Origin: Nemophila menziesii
Taxonomy: Eukaryota > Streptophyta > Magnoliopsida > Boraginales > Hydrophyllaceae
NCBI GenBank assembly: GCA_029959085.1
Contig: JARWIR010000050.1
Span: forward strand, 2,542,001 to 2,606,000
Length of the DNA: 64,000 bases
Reading direction: 5' to 3'
Shown: positions 54,706 to 64,000 of the stretch, in pieces
How positions within the stretch are numbered: position 1 is the first letter of the stretch
How the letters are laid out: every line of letters starts with the position of its first letter
Made by a program: the position numbers and the translations under genes
Notes under the pieces: generated by a model
What the model was told of the DNA's origin: nothing
Databases searched by the model: none
What the model saw: the letters and a program-made list of their open reading frames with translations, nothing else

Positions 54706-57250
54706 TTAATCATATAGATTTAACATATCCATAAATATATCCCTTGGGATATCCTTTGTGAATGGATCAGCAAGCATATTGCGTGTGTGTATGTATTGCA
54801 AATCAACATCCTTTTGTGCAATAATATCTCTAACAACGTTATACTTTATATCAATGTGTTTGGTCATACTGTGATACTTAGGAGCTTTCACACAAGCCTT
54901 TTCAGCTTGACTATCACAATGTATAATAACGGGACTCCCACTATCGCCTGAGAATCCTAAATGTTCAAAATAACATTTTTTTTAACCAAATAGCCTCTGG
55001 AACCACATCTGAGCATGCTACAAACTCAGCTTCCATTGTGGACAAAATTATACAGGTTTGTTTCTTGCTACTTCAAGAAAATGCGCTATTATTCAACATG
55101 AATACATCACCTGAGGTAGATTTACCCCCATATACCCCACTACCCCAAAATAGCGTAATATATCCTTCTAGGTGTAATCTATTTCCTCAAAAGCATAAGG
55201 CATGATCCACAGTGCCTTTTAGATATCTCAATATCTTTTTCACAGCTTTCGGATTTTCTTGTCCTAGGTTCACTTAAAAATGACTAACTAAATCTACCAC
55301 ATAACATATGTCTGGCCTAGTTCACATCATAACATATATAAGACTATCCATGCAACTAGAATATGACACTGTATACATTTTCTATTTCTCTTCTGGAGTA
55401 CTAGGACACATGTCGAGAGTTAAGTTTATTCCAATTGCTACAGGTTTGCCAATGGAATTGTACTTAGTCATACTAAAGTGCTCAATTATATTCATGATTT
55501 AAGGTTCTTGAGACAAAGATAATAGTCCTCTAGACCTATCTCTACTAATCTAAACACCAAGAATATAATTTGCTTCTCCTATATATTTCATATCAAATTG
55601 AGAAGCTAGCTACTCCTTATTAGCTTGAATAAACTCTTTATCATCCCCTGGTAATAGGATGTCATCTACATATAGAGATAAGATTACAAAATTTCTTGGA
55701 ACATTTAACATAAACACAGTGATTTTCACTTATCATCTCAAATCCAATTGATGAAATGACTTCATGAAATCTCAAATTCCACTGTCTCGAGGCTTGCTTA
55801 AGATCATATATATTGATTTTGACAATCTACATACTTTATTCTCTTGATCTTTTGTAACTAAACCCGGGGGTTGTTCCATGAAAATAACCTCTCCTAAATC
55901 TCCATTTAGAAATGTAGTTTTAACATCCATTTGGTGCAACTCGAGATGCGCCACAATAGCTAAAAATAAGATGTATTGAGGTAAATCTAACAATAGGAGA
56001 AAAAATTTCCTCAAAAAAATATTCCTTCCCATTGAGTAGAGCCATTCGCTACCAAGCGAGCTTTATACCTTACGTCTTTTCGGGAGATTAACCAGTTCCC
56101 ATACCTGGTTTTTCTTCATCGACTCCATTTCCTCTTCCATTGCTTTCTTCCATTCATTCTTAGCAGGATATGAGAATGCTTCATTAACTGATCGAGGTTC
56201 TTCTTCGTCTTGTGGAGTTATCATAAAGACTTCTCCTTCGATTTCAAATCGACGAAGAGGGACTAAAAATCTAGCACTTCTCTTAAGTTGAGAATCCTGA
56301 GAAATAGGATTACTAGATAATGCAATGGTTTCTTCCATCTCAAGATTTAGAGGAGTGTCTGTCTCTATTTCTTGAGTATGTGTTACCTCATCAGGTGTTA
56401 CATTTGTTTGCATATCATCTTCCTGAATCTCATTTAATTCACATAAAATATAATTTCTGTCAACCTCACCTCTGCTAGGAAAATCATTCTCTAAGAATGT
56501 GACATCTCGTGATTCAATTTCAGTAAGACCCCCATCGTTATGTTCACCAATAAACACATATCCTTTAGAGTGATCTGGGTATCTAATAAAGATACACTTC
56601 TTGCCGCTTGGACCTAACTTCCCATATTTATGAGATAGATCATGAACATAACTTGCTGACCCCCAAGGTCGCAAGTATTCAGATTAGGTTTCCTACCTGT
56701 CCATAGTTCATAAGGAGTTGATGGAATAGTCTTTGTGGGTACTCGGTTAAGTATATAACAGGCGGTAAGCAAGGCATCTCCCCAATAAGATATTGGAAGA
56801 TTTGCTTGTGCCATCATAGACCTAACCATTTCTAGGAGAGTTTTCATCACACAGTTCTTTCAACTGTGTAAATAGATATTCACGTCCATGATTAAGGTTT
56901 AGGGTTTTTTACCTTCCTCTCTAACTGATTTTCTACTTCATTGAAATATATCATAAGAAATTTTCAATGCTACAGATGTATGAAAAATCAGTTAGACATA
57001 ACCCAAAATAGTGAAATCTATAAAAATTGATGAAATAATATTCCCCACGACTATTTTTAACATATATTGTGTCACAAACATCTGAATGAATTATCTGCAA
57101 TGGGTATTCGACTCGTTTAGCCTTTTCAAAAATGGTTTTCGTTTTGCTTTATTTTGCTAGACACTTTTCATAAGTTGGCAAGTTGACTCTAGTCAATGAA
57201 CCCAAAAAGTTCGCCTTAGCCAACAAATTCATACGGTCTTGTCCAATATG
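54706..57250 (-). pseudogene. copia POL: integrase, RT and RNase H (broken)
   Basis: In minus-strand order, integrase shows LPTYEKCLA and HSDVCDT (near 57080-57190) and a late segment at 56614-56850 (ISYWGDALLTACYILNRVPT). Then come RT with NEWKKAMEEEMESMKKNQVW (56063-56674), HQMDVKTTFLNGDLGEVIFM (about 55900), the catalytic LYVDDILLPGDD (about 55640-55680), and RNase H with HCDSQAEKACVKAPKYHSMTKH and DIIAQKDVDLQYIHTRNML (54706-54930). Gene order integrase-RT-RNase H confirms copia. Many stops and frame changes. Confidence 0.85.
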
Positions 57251-58577
57251 AACTAGTCTAGCATTTCATACTTTTCTTCTACGTTAAAATTAATAGAAGA
57301 AGTATTAGTAGAAAAGCAACTACTTACATAATAACTATTAAATGAGTTATCATCATCTAGTACTACTAAAACATGAGAAATAAAACCAAAAACTTAACAC
57401 TTAGCGTCATAATAGATGTCTACTTGATTGTTATGAAAATCCATATTAAAACTTAATCCTAGAAGAACAATGACCAAGACCAAATTCCTTCGAATTTCAA
57501 GTGTGTAAAGTGCATTATGCAGTTACAAGGTTTGACCACCTCGCAAGTTCAACTTGCAAGTGTCAAATCTGTTGACTTCAACCTTGTTGTTGTCTCCTAA
57601 CTTATATTCATCACATTTCCTCTGGAATTAGTTGGTACTCTACATATGCCTCTTGGTCTTAGGCTACATGGTCTGTCAATTCTGAATCCACAATCCACAA
57701 AGGATTAGAATCAACTAGCAAACAGTATTGGTAACATATGTAAAGTTATATGAAGTAAATGATATTGCTATCTTTATCCTCACTTGCGAGCGAAGTGACC
57801 TATCTTGTCACAATTATAGCATTTTACTTTACTCTCGTATTTCTTTAAAAAAACGTTGTTACCACCATTCTTCTTCTTCTTGGAAGCATGCTCATTTTTG
57901 TTTCTCTTCCCATTGTTCATGCACTTAATGCTAGAACCTTTGTGGGAACTTGACTCAGCAATATATAAGTCTGATCCTGAGACTTAACTGCATCAAGACG
58001 TTCATCTTGCAACCTCACATGATGAGAAACATCATCAAAAGTTATGATATGGTCATTTTAGAGTCAAGTTTATCTTCAAATGCTCCCACTTATTTGAAAG
58101 AGATTGGATGACAGCTTGAACCTGATGTTCATCAACAAGGTTATGACCTGCAGTCCAAGTTCCCTAATCATATTAGACATCTCCCAAAGATGTTTGGTTT
58201 GATTAGGCTTCCTCTTGTAAGTGTCAAACTTAATGATCAATTGACTCGACTTAGTCATAGTTGTACCCTTGTACTTTTCATTAAGAGCTTCCCACATCTC
58301 GTGAGCAGTGGGGTATTATTGACACTCATGGACAATATCGTCATACATGGAGCTTATTAAGATGCATCTTGTAGTGAAATATCTCTTTTTCCACTTCTCA
58401 TAAGCCTCCATGTCCCTTTTGTTTTGAGTTGTGATGCCTTCCTTAGGCTGAGCCATGACATTGTTAATAACCTCAAGAATTCTTGTTCCTCTAGAACATA
58501 ATGTATTTTGAGTTTACCAGGGTATAGTTCTCACCATTCATTATGTCTCCTTTGAGATCATCAATGACGGTTGTCAT
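57251..58577 (-). pseudogene. copia GAG with zinc knuckle and protease remnant (copy B)
   Basis: It starts at the ATG at 58577 (MTTVIDDLKGDIMNGENY). The open piece 58076-58297 gives MWEALNEKYKGTTMTKSSQL and RKPNQTKHLWEMSNMIRELG. A CCHC knuckle, KCYNCDKIGHFARK, is at about 57785-57830. The 57251-57750 part is too degraded to define the protease. It shares the TAA before MWEAL with copy A. Confidence 0.82.
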
Positions 58578-59006
58578 TTTCTTATAAAGTAAAAGATTTT
58601 TCATTAGTATACATACAATTATTTAACTACCCAATGCTATTAATGCAAATAGAATGAATAAGAAAGATAACAAAATAAGTGATAAAGAAAGTTCACTATG
58701 TTCCCAATCATGAACCACCATATTTTGTTTGTCTTAATGATTCAATCAATTTCATTAACTGCAAAAATTAAGTTCACCAAGAACTCCCACTTACTCTAAC
58801 ATAAATAGAGCGAAAATATATGAAAATAAACAACTAATAACAAAAAAAACTAGTTGAATTCATACATAAGTGAAATACATGTTCAATAAAGAAATAACTG
58901 AATCAAAGCAACTAACGCAATTCCTAACAAAGAGGATTTAAAAAAATTTGGAAAAACAAACCACTAAGCAAACTACCTATTGCAAGTCCTAACTAGCATA
59001 CGCCTT

Positions 59007-59571
59007 TCATATCCAAAACCTTAATTTAGGAATTGACTGCTCAAAGTTCACTTCCTCATAGAGTCTAATTGGAAAATAATTATCAACACTATTAGTTCGA
59101 TAATGTATTCCACAGTTGCACTGATCCGACCTAGTAGAACTATTATAGTGACTCCACAAGTGAGATTCAGTCAAAGCATAGACTAGCCACTCATATCTAG
59201 CTTGTCTCCCATGAACATAGTTCTCCGGAAAATCATACTCCCATAAGATTTCGATATCCCTCTTCATCTCTCTTGGTTGAGTTTTGTAAAGAACTTCAAC
59301 CTTATGTCCTTCACATATGATATCACCCCAATTTATGACATTTTGAATCAATTGCCACATGTTGCACTAGGGTGAGATGAGGTTTCTTCTTATAACGGAG
59401 TGCTTTGATACTATTTTTCAAAGACTGTTTTTCTTTCGGTGTCCTTGCAACTTTTGGTCTATGGATCTCTGATGATCCATTTGGATTTCTTACGTTCCTG
59501 TTGAGCCATCTGTACACTGTCAGTTGCTCAAGCCTTGCTGCTCGTGATCCCCTGGATCGTGTCAACACCAT
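59007..59571 (-). pseudogene. ORF-X between copia 5' LTR and GAG (copy B)
   Basis: It starts MVLTRSRGSRAARLEQL at 59571. An 11-bp deletion at about 59350, relative to copy A, shifts the frame. The C-terminal half is then open in another frame (59007-59360: LWEYDFPENYVHGRQARYEW and WSHYNSSTRSDQC, ending RFWI). Copy A has the 11 bp but carries a stop in the middle. I do not recognise the protein. Its position between primer site and GAG, sense to the element, is unusual for copia. Confidence 0.6.
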
Positions 59572-59689
59572 TTTTCTACATATAGAAAAAATTAAGAACG
59601 GTAAAAATAATACATCAAAATCGATTAGGAAACAAGAAAAAATAATAATAGTATCTTTCCAGAAACTTTATTCATTAACAATAATTTAA

Positions 59690-59752
59690 GGTAGCAAATT
59701 TGGTAAGGCTACTAGTCACTTAACTAGGTGGTCTGGGTTCGAATCCCTTAAC
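59690..59752 (+). repeat. tRNA-like pol III promoter, candidate SINE head (copy B)
   Basis: Same box A-like and box B (GGTTCGAATCC, 59736-59746) as at 1510-1564. The body that follows in copy A is deleted here. Confidence 0.45.
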
Positions 59753-59952
59753 ATGCATTCTTATATTCTTAAAAAAATTAAGTCCGAAAAAAATATTAAA
59801 ACAAAACAGGCGACATACTTATATATACATCGAAGAAGAAAATCTAACGTATCAGAATTTCAACAGATGCTCTCTTCTAATTTTTTTTACTGATCGACCA
59901 AAAAGATTAATGCAAAAAAAAAACTTCAATCGTATATTCAATTGGGTAACAT

Positions 59953-59964
59953 GCTCTGATACCA
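59953..59964 (-). other. copia primer binding site (copy B)
   Basis: The minus strand reads TGGTATCAGAGC, 2 bp from the LTR. Confidence 0.9.
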
Positions 59965-59966
59965 AT

Positions 59967-60685
59967 TGTTACACTTGAATATAAACAAGAAGGTTTATTA
60001 GACAAACCTTATACGCAGCGGATTGGAATGAAGAGTCCTGAATTTAGCCTTTTTTTTTGGTTACATGGGTTCCGGGCTTGCTTACGCGCACCCGACTTAT
60101 CCCACGGAGATATACATGCCTCCCCATATATATTCTCATGGTAAATCAGAACTAGGTGACCCATGTTCAGGGAGGGGTTCGAGCCTTGTACCTCTCACTT
60201 TACACCCGTTAGGGTGGGGATTCGAACCTTGGACCTCCCCTTTAAGTGCTGAAGAAATAGCAAGGCTCTGTCCAGTTGAGCTAACCCAACTGGTTGAATT
60301 TAGCCTTCTTGTAATTGATTGAATAAGAATGAATGAATCGCTTCTGCTATTTGGTCGTAAGTTTAATTACTAGAACTAAACCTTTTGTTTTCACCACCTA
60401 AATGTCTCAGAATTATCTATTGTGTGTTATTGATTTGGAGAGAAAAGAATTGTACGCTTAATTGTGTTGTCTGTTTTGTTGTGATTTTGTGAGAAAGAAA
60501 GGCTCTATTTATAGAGCTGGAGAGTTGGTTTATTGCCTGTAAATAAAACACTCTACCACTTTCTCCATTTGCTCCACTTCCTCCACCATCAAAGTGGTAA
60601 GTTATCTTTGATAACTTCCTGTACGCTCATGTCTTTCCCATCATGGGTGACATGGGATAAAAATATTTATTTTTTATTTCTTTCA
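59967..60685 (-). repeat. copia 5' LTR with SINE (copy B)
   Basis: 719 bp = 463-bp LTR plus a 256-bp SINE insertion including its target duplication. The outer flank TCTTC is at 60686-60690. Confidence 0.92.
60051..60294 (-). mobile_element. tRNA-derived SINE (copy B)
   Basis: Box A TTAGCTCAACTGG (60284-60272), box B GGTTCGAATC (60228-60219) and terminal poly-A (poly-T at 60050-60058) on the minus strand. Target duplication TGAATTTAGCC (60039 and 60295). Single-copy 3' half. Confidence 0.88.
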
Positions 60686-61146
60686 TCTTCTTATTTCCAT
60701 GTACATCTTCTTTTCTTTACTTATTTATCTCGACTTGGTCTCTAAGTAATTACCATATATCTTTTAAAGCTTCGCAATAAATAAATAATTAAACCGCATA
60801 TGCTTAAAAAGAATAAATCAAGAAATCAAGAAATAGAAATAGGAAAGTGCACTCTAAAAATAGAAACTCGAGTAGAAACCTTTCCTAACACACTAAAATA
60901 CACTAAGACTTTAATTCTCACTTCTCCTCCTTGGATTGGTCTTTCATGAAATTCAAGAACCTATTAACTTTGCACTAAAAACAATCAAATTTACACACAA
61001 AAGCTCATAAAACGCAAATAGTCAATTTCCAAGGGGAGAAAGTGCAATATGATCAAATACGCATCAAAGTCTGTCAAATAAGTCATATATTCACCTAAAA
61101 GTATGTCTCCAAAGGGCTAATAATTAGAACAAATAGGGAGGCATCA
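60686..61146 (-). repeat. AthA 5' LTR, outer end
   Basis: It continues the LTR from 53115 after the copia and ends GGGAGGCATCA, followed by ATGGG. Duplicate of 2874-3333. Confidence 0.92.
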
Positions 61147-62280
61147 ATGGGCGATTATGCCTCTTTGGATGTGAAGTATTTACCTCTTTGGCTATGTAAC
61201 TAGTTAAGCCTGTCGGTCAATAATTGACATTACACGGGTATTACCTAAGTCTGTATTCAACCCCCCCCCCCCCCCCCCCGTCAGATGATCACTTTTGCCA
61301 CTAAAGTGAATATCTCAAATACTAAAAGCTATATCTAGTTGTACCGAAAAGAAATAGTAATTAAGAAATCCCAATTCAATTTTAATCATGAAGATCCCAA
61401 TATTAAAACTCAATTCATTTTTAATCATGAAAATCCCAAATTCAAAACATAGAATAAATTAATTTGGGTTCATCCCTTTATTTCGATTCTCAAGTATATT
61501 TATCTCATAATAAAATTAAAGACTAAAATTAAATAAATAAAAGACATCATATTCAATTAAAAAAAAGAAATAGATAACCTGAAGGTTTGGTTGGCTGTTG
61601 TTCGAAGAACATAATTCCTCCAGCTCTAGCTTTTCCTCTGCCTTCTTGCTCCGACTTGAAAATATGAAGCCTCTGATGTAATTCTCTAAAATGTGTGTAA
61701 AAAGGAGGCTAAAAGGTCTATTTATACTATTAAATTCGGATTAGGGCTTATGTTAAGAGCATTAGGTCAAATTATAAAAAGCCCAAGCTCGTATTCTTCT
61801 TTAATTCCCGTAACTGGTGTACAACCCTTGGTAAAACAACTATAACTTTTGCATATCAACTCTAAATGGTTTTGTTCCAGTTGCTCAATAATAGATAAAA
61901 CCTATTTCACGGCCCAAAGGCGGAATCCACTCCTAAGTAGCCCAAAAACAGCAACTAGTAACAACCTTATAGATCTGCAACTTCTCTAACAAATTCTTCG
62001 GAAATTCTTTTCTTGCCTTTAGCTCCTGTGCTTGATCTAAGACATTAATTCTAGATTTTCATCCTTGTATTGGTTCTACATAGTATCCATAGACCTAAGA
62101 AATTTATACTAAAAACAAACAAATTAACGCACAAAAGCACTAAAAATGCAAATAGTCTAATTCCAAGGGGAGAAAGTGTAATATGACGAAATAAGCATAA
62201 AAGTCAATCAAATAAGTCGAATATTCACCTAAAGTGATGTCTCCTAAGGGCTAATATTTAGAACAAATAGGGAAACATCA
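61147..62280 (-). repeat. solo-like Athila LTR, right part (copy B)
   Basis: It continues 42598-43031 after AthA and ends GGGAAACATCA at 62280 against LINE sequence. It contains a run of about 19 C at 61261-61279, against 6 C in copy A (about 3449-3454). Confidence 0.78.
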
Positions 62281-63380
62281 CAAACATATACCCATGTCAA
62301 GTTCAAGATATTTTTATATGGCCGTTCCAGAAGAATGGGACATTTTCCACAATGACAGGGAATCAAGTCATAACCGATACACAAATACATCACTCACCAC
62401 AAACCTCAACCTACCTACAAATAGAAAATCCGCAAATCTGAATTGTCATTTGGAGATCGAATGTTCCAACTAAGGTACGAAATTTCATATGGAAAGCATG
62501 TAACAATGCCAGCCCGACAAACTATAATCTATACAAAATACGATGTGCTGACACTAAGGACTGTTCATGGTGTATACAACAGCCGGAAAATACTGAACAC
62601 TTATTTCTGACATGTACAATATCTCAGATTATTTGGCCAGGTTTGGCCTTCCAAATCCAGATAATAGAACTTGGGATCCAAAATCTCAGCTCTTGAGTTC
62701 TAACAATAGCTTAAACTTATAGCCAAGGAGGATGGGATTCAGGACTGCGGAAGCGGACATACTACTTCACATATGGAAAATTTGGAAAGAGAAGATGAAA
62801 AGTATGCAAGAAAACATACCTATAGACTGTGAAGATGTACTTTTTTATTACTAATAAAGCTATGCGGGAGTTGTTCGGAGAATCTTGTCAAAGGAGACAA
62901 CAAAATCCACCAGTCACGAAGGAAGTAGGCCAGGAACAGGATCCATGCATAGCAGACCAATCTGATATTCAATGGTAATGCGATGCATCATACACATACC
63001 CAAATAACAATATGGGTATCAGTATAGTACAACATCATAAAGGAACATGTATTACCCTTGAGACTGCAAAATAATCAAATGTTCCTCCGCGCTAGAAGGG
63101 GAGGCACAATCTGTACTAGAAGCTACAACACGAGGAAAGGAATTCCCGAATGAAAGGAAAACTATTTTCTCAGATAACCTTGAACCAATTCAAGGTATAG
63201 AGCAACTGTCAGTGGCAAGCTGGACAATCCACCCTATAATTAAGGAAATACTATGGCAAGCTACTCTCGGAGGACCAATTTGCTTACAACATCTCGCAAG
63301 ACGTTTCAACGATAGGGCGGACAGACTTGCAAAGAACGCTAGACAGAGGGTGATCACGTGCTCGTAATGGGATTTAGCAA
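62281..63380 (+). pseudogene. LINE 3' fragment (copy B)
   Basis: Same zinc-binding (CSWCIQQPENTEH) and RNase H-like region as 4462-5560, with scattered substitutions. It joins in sense to 42345-42597 if the nested LTRs are removed. Confidence 0.7.
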
Positions 63381-63950
63381 CAATGAGCGATGTTTTCTGC
63401 AAATTAGGGTTATGATAGATTCTTCAAGTATAGGGAACTGTAATCACCCGACAAAAAAATGGGACATAACAAATATAAATATATTAAGTGTGCAACATGG
63501 ATTAATGATGGGAAAAATGATATTTCAAAGGATCATTTGAAAGAATTTTAAATTTTAATGATCAATTTAAAGAAAGTCTTACAAATCAGAAACCATTCAA
63601 AGTATTTTTAAATTAGAAACCATTTAGGGAATCTCTCCTACCTTAAAAAGGAACTCCAAAATAAATGTTTGTTTAAATTGATAATTAATGATAAATTTCA
63701 ATTAATTTAAAAGGTAAAGGAATAATTTTTGGTTATACAATTAGGTAAAAAGGCATAAAAATCAATCCTTTTTAGCTGGAGCAGTTATTGAAAAAGTTGA
63801 CAATAAATAATATTTATCAATAATGTATTGTTATTATCTGTTTTAAATACCATTACCATACTTTCTCACATTTTTCCTATATATGTACTTGACTCCACAT
63901 TCAAGATATACACTCAAATATTTACTAACATCCTGTTTTCTTTTGTATAG
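63381..63950. other. upstream region of the small gene (copy B)
   Basis: Matches 5561-6158. It includes the CTATATAT box and a short tandem variation (TTTATCAATAATG) near 63816-63828. Confidence 0.5.
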
Positions 63951-63952
63951 TT

Positions 63953-64000
63953 ATGTCTTCTGATGCTTTAGCCTCTGCTGCCTCAAAGAGAATAAGTCAA
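63953..64000 (+). CDS. second copy of the small gene, first 16 codons
   Basis: It begins MSSDALASAASKRISQ and is identical to 6161-6208 over the 48 bases before the window ends. The upstream region including the TATA-like box is also conserved, so both copies may be expressed. The rest lies outside the window. Confidence 0.6.
   Translation, partial: MSSDALASAASKRISQ

Larger units (their letters stand above)
53116..60685 (-). mobile_element. complete but decayed Ty1/copia element in the AthA 5' LTR (copy B)
   Basis: 7570 bp including a SINE in the 5' LTR. 3' LTR 53116-53578, 5' LTR 59967-60685, primer site for initiator tRNA-Met, ORF-X, GAG, integrase, RT, RNase H. Perfect target duplication TCTTC (53111-53115 and 60686-60690). 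The LTRs differ at about a dozen sites in 463 bp by eye. The POL frames are broken. Confidence 0.92.
43032..61146 (-). mobile_element. AthA: near-complete Athila element with copia insertion
   Basis: A minus-strand element with LTRs at 43032-44809 and 51820-61146 (the latter split by the copia element), tRNA-Asp primer site, GAG, protease, RT, RNase H and integrase. The perfect target duplication ATGGG is at 43027-43031 and 61147-61151. Without the copia it is about 10.5 kb. The LTRs differ by roughly 5% by eye, so it is older than AthB and AthC. The downstream ORF and the first hairpin-purine module are deleted at about 45320. Scattered stops and shifts make it inactive. Confidence 0.9.

Overview
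The window looks like nuclear DNA from a flowering plant with a large, repeat-rich, AT-rich genome. It is almost entirely nested retrotransposons: Ty3/gypsy elements of the Athila lineage (tRNA-Asp primer sites, LTRs of 1.5-1.8 kb, a typical Athila GAG/protease layout), one Ty1/copia element, LINE fragments and tRNA-derived SINEs. I see no prokaryotic features, rRNA or functional tRNA genes. The only convincing host-type gene is a small two-exon gene of unknown function at 6161-6755. Its second copy begins at 63953 and runs off the window.

Layout. (1) 1-~6.8 kb is 'copy A': the right-hand part of a nest (copia 5' end, LTR end of Athila element AthA, a solo-like LTR, a LINE fragment) followed by the small gene. 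(2) 7354-14880 is AthD, an old decayed Athila element with a solo LTR inside its integrase, followed by a LINE fragment (14881-15960). (3) 15965-36919 is AthE, the 3' part of another Athila element. It is split by two younger, nearly intact but non-autonomous Athila derivatives: AthB (17833-25803, 5-bp target duplication AAGGT) and AthC (26240-35707, target duplication CATAC). (4) The LTR at 36920-38465 ends AthE and also begins AthF (to 42344), giving an LTR-internal-LTR-internal-LTR chain. (5) 42345-64000 is 'copy B' of the nest: LINE > solo-like LTR > AthA (43032-61146, target duplication ATGGG) > copia (53116-60685, target duplication TCTTC) > SINE in the copia 5' LTR. The small gene follows.

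Position 1 matches 58201 and position 6161 matches 63953, so the window holds about one period of a direct duplication roughly 58 kb long. The three-LTR chain at 36920 is what unequal crossing-over between two Athila LTRs flanking the gene would leave.

Working together: AthB and AthC lack reverse transcriptase and the integrase core. They keep LTRs, primer site, polypurine tract and an integrase-tail-like C-terminus, so they would need an autonomous relative in trans. AthA and AthF carry all or part of pol but are broken.

The most interesting signal is non-coding. AthA, AthB, AthC and AthE carry, just after the integrase region, a GC-rich block of 10-bp palindromes in pairs about 21 bp apart. 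Their sequence differs by subfamily while the architecture is kept. The polypurine tract also sits between two hairpins, one of which covaries between elements.
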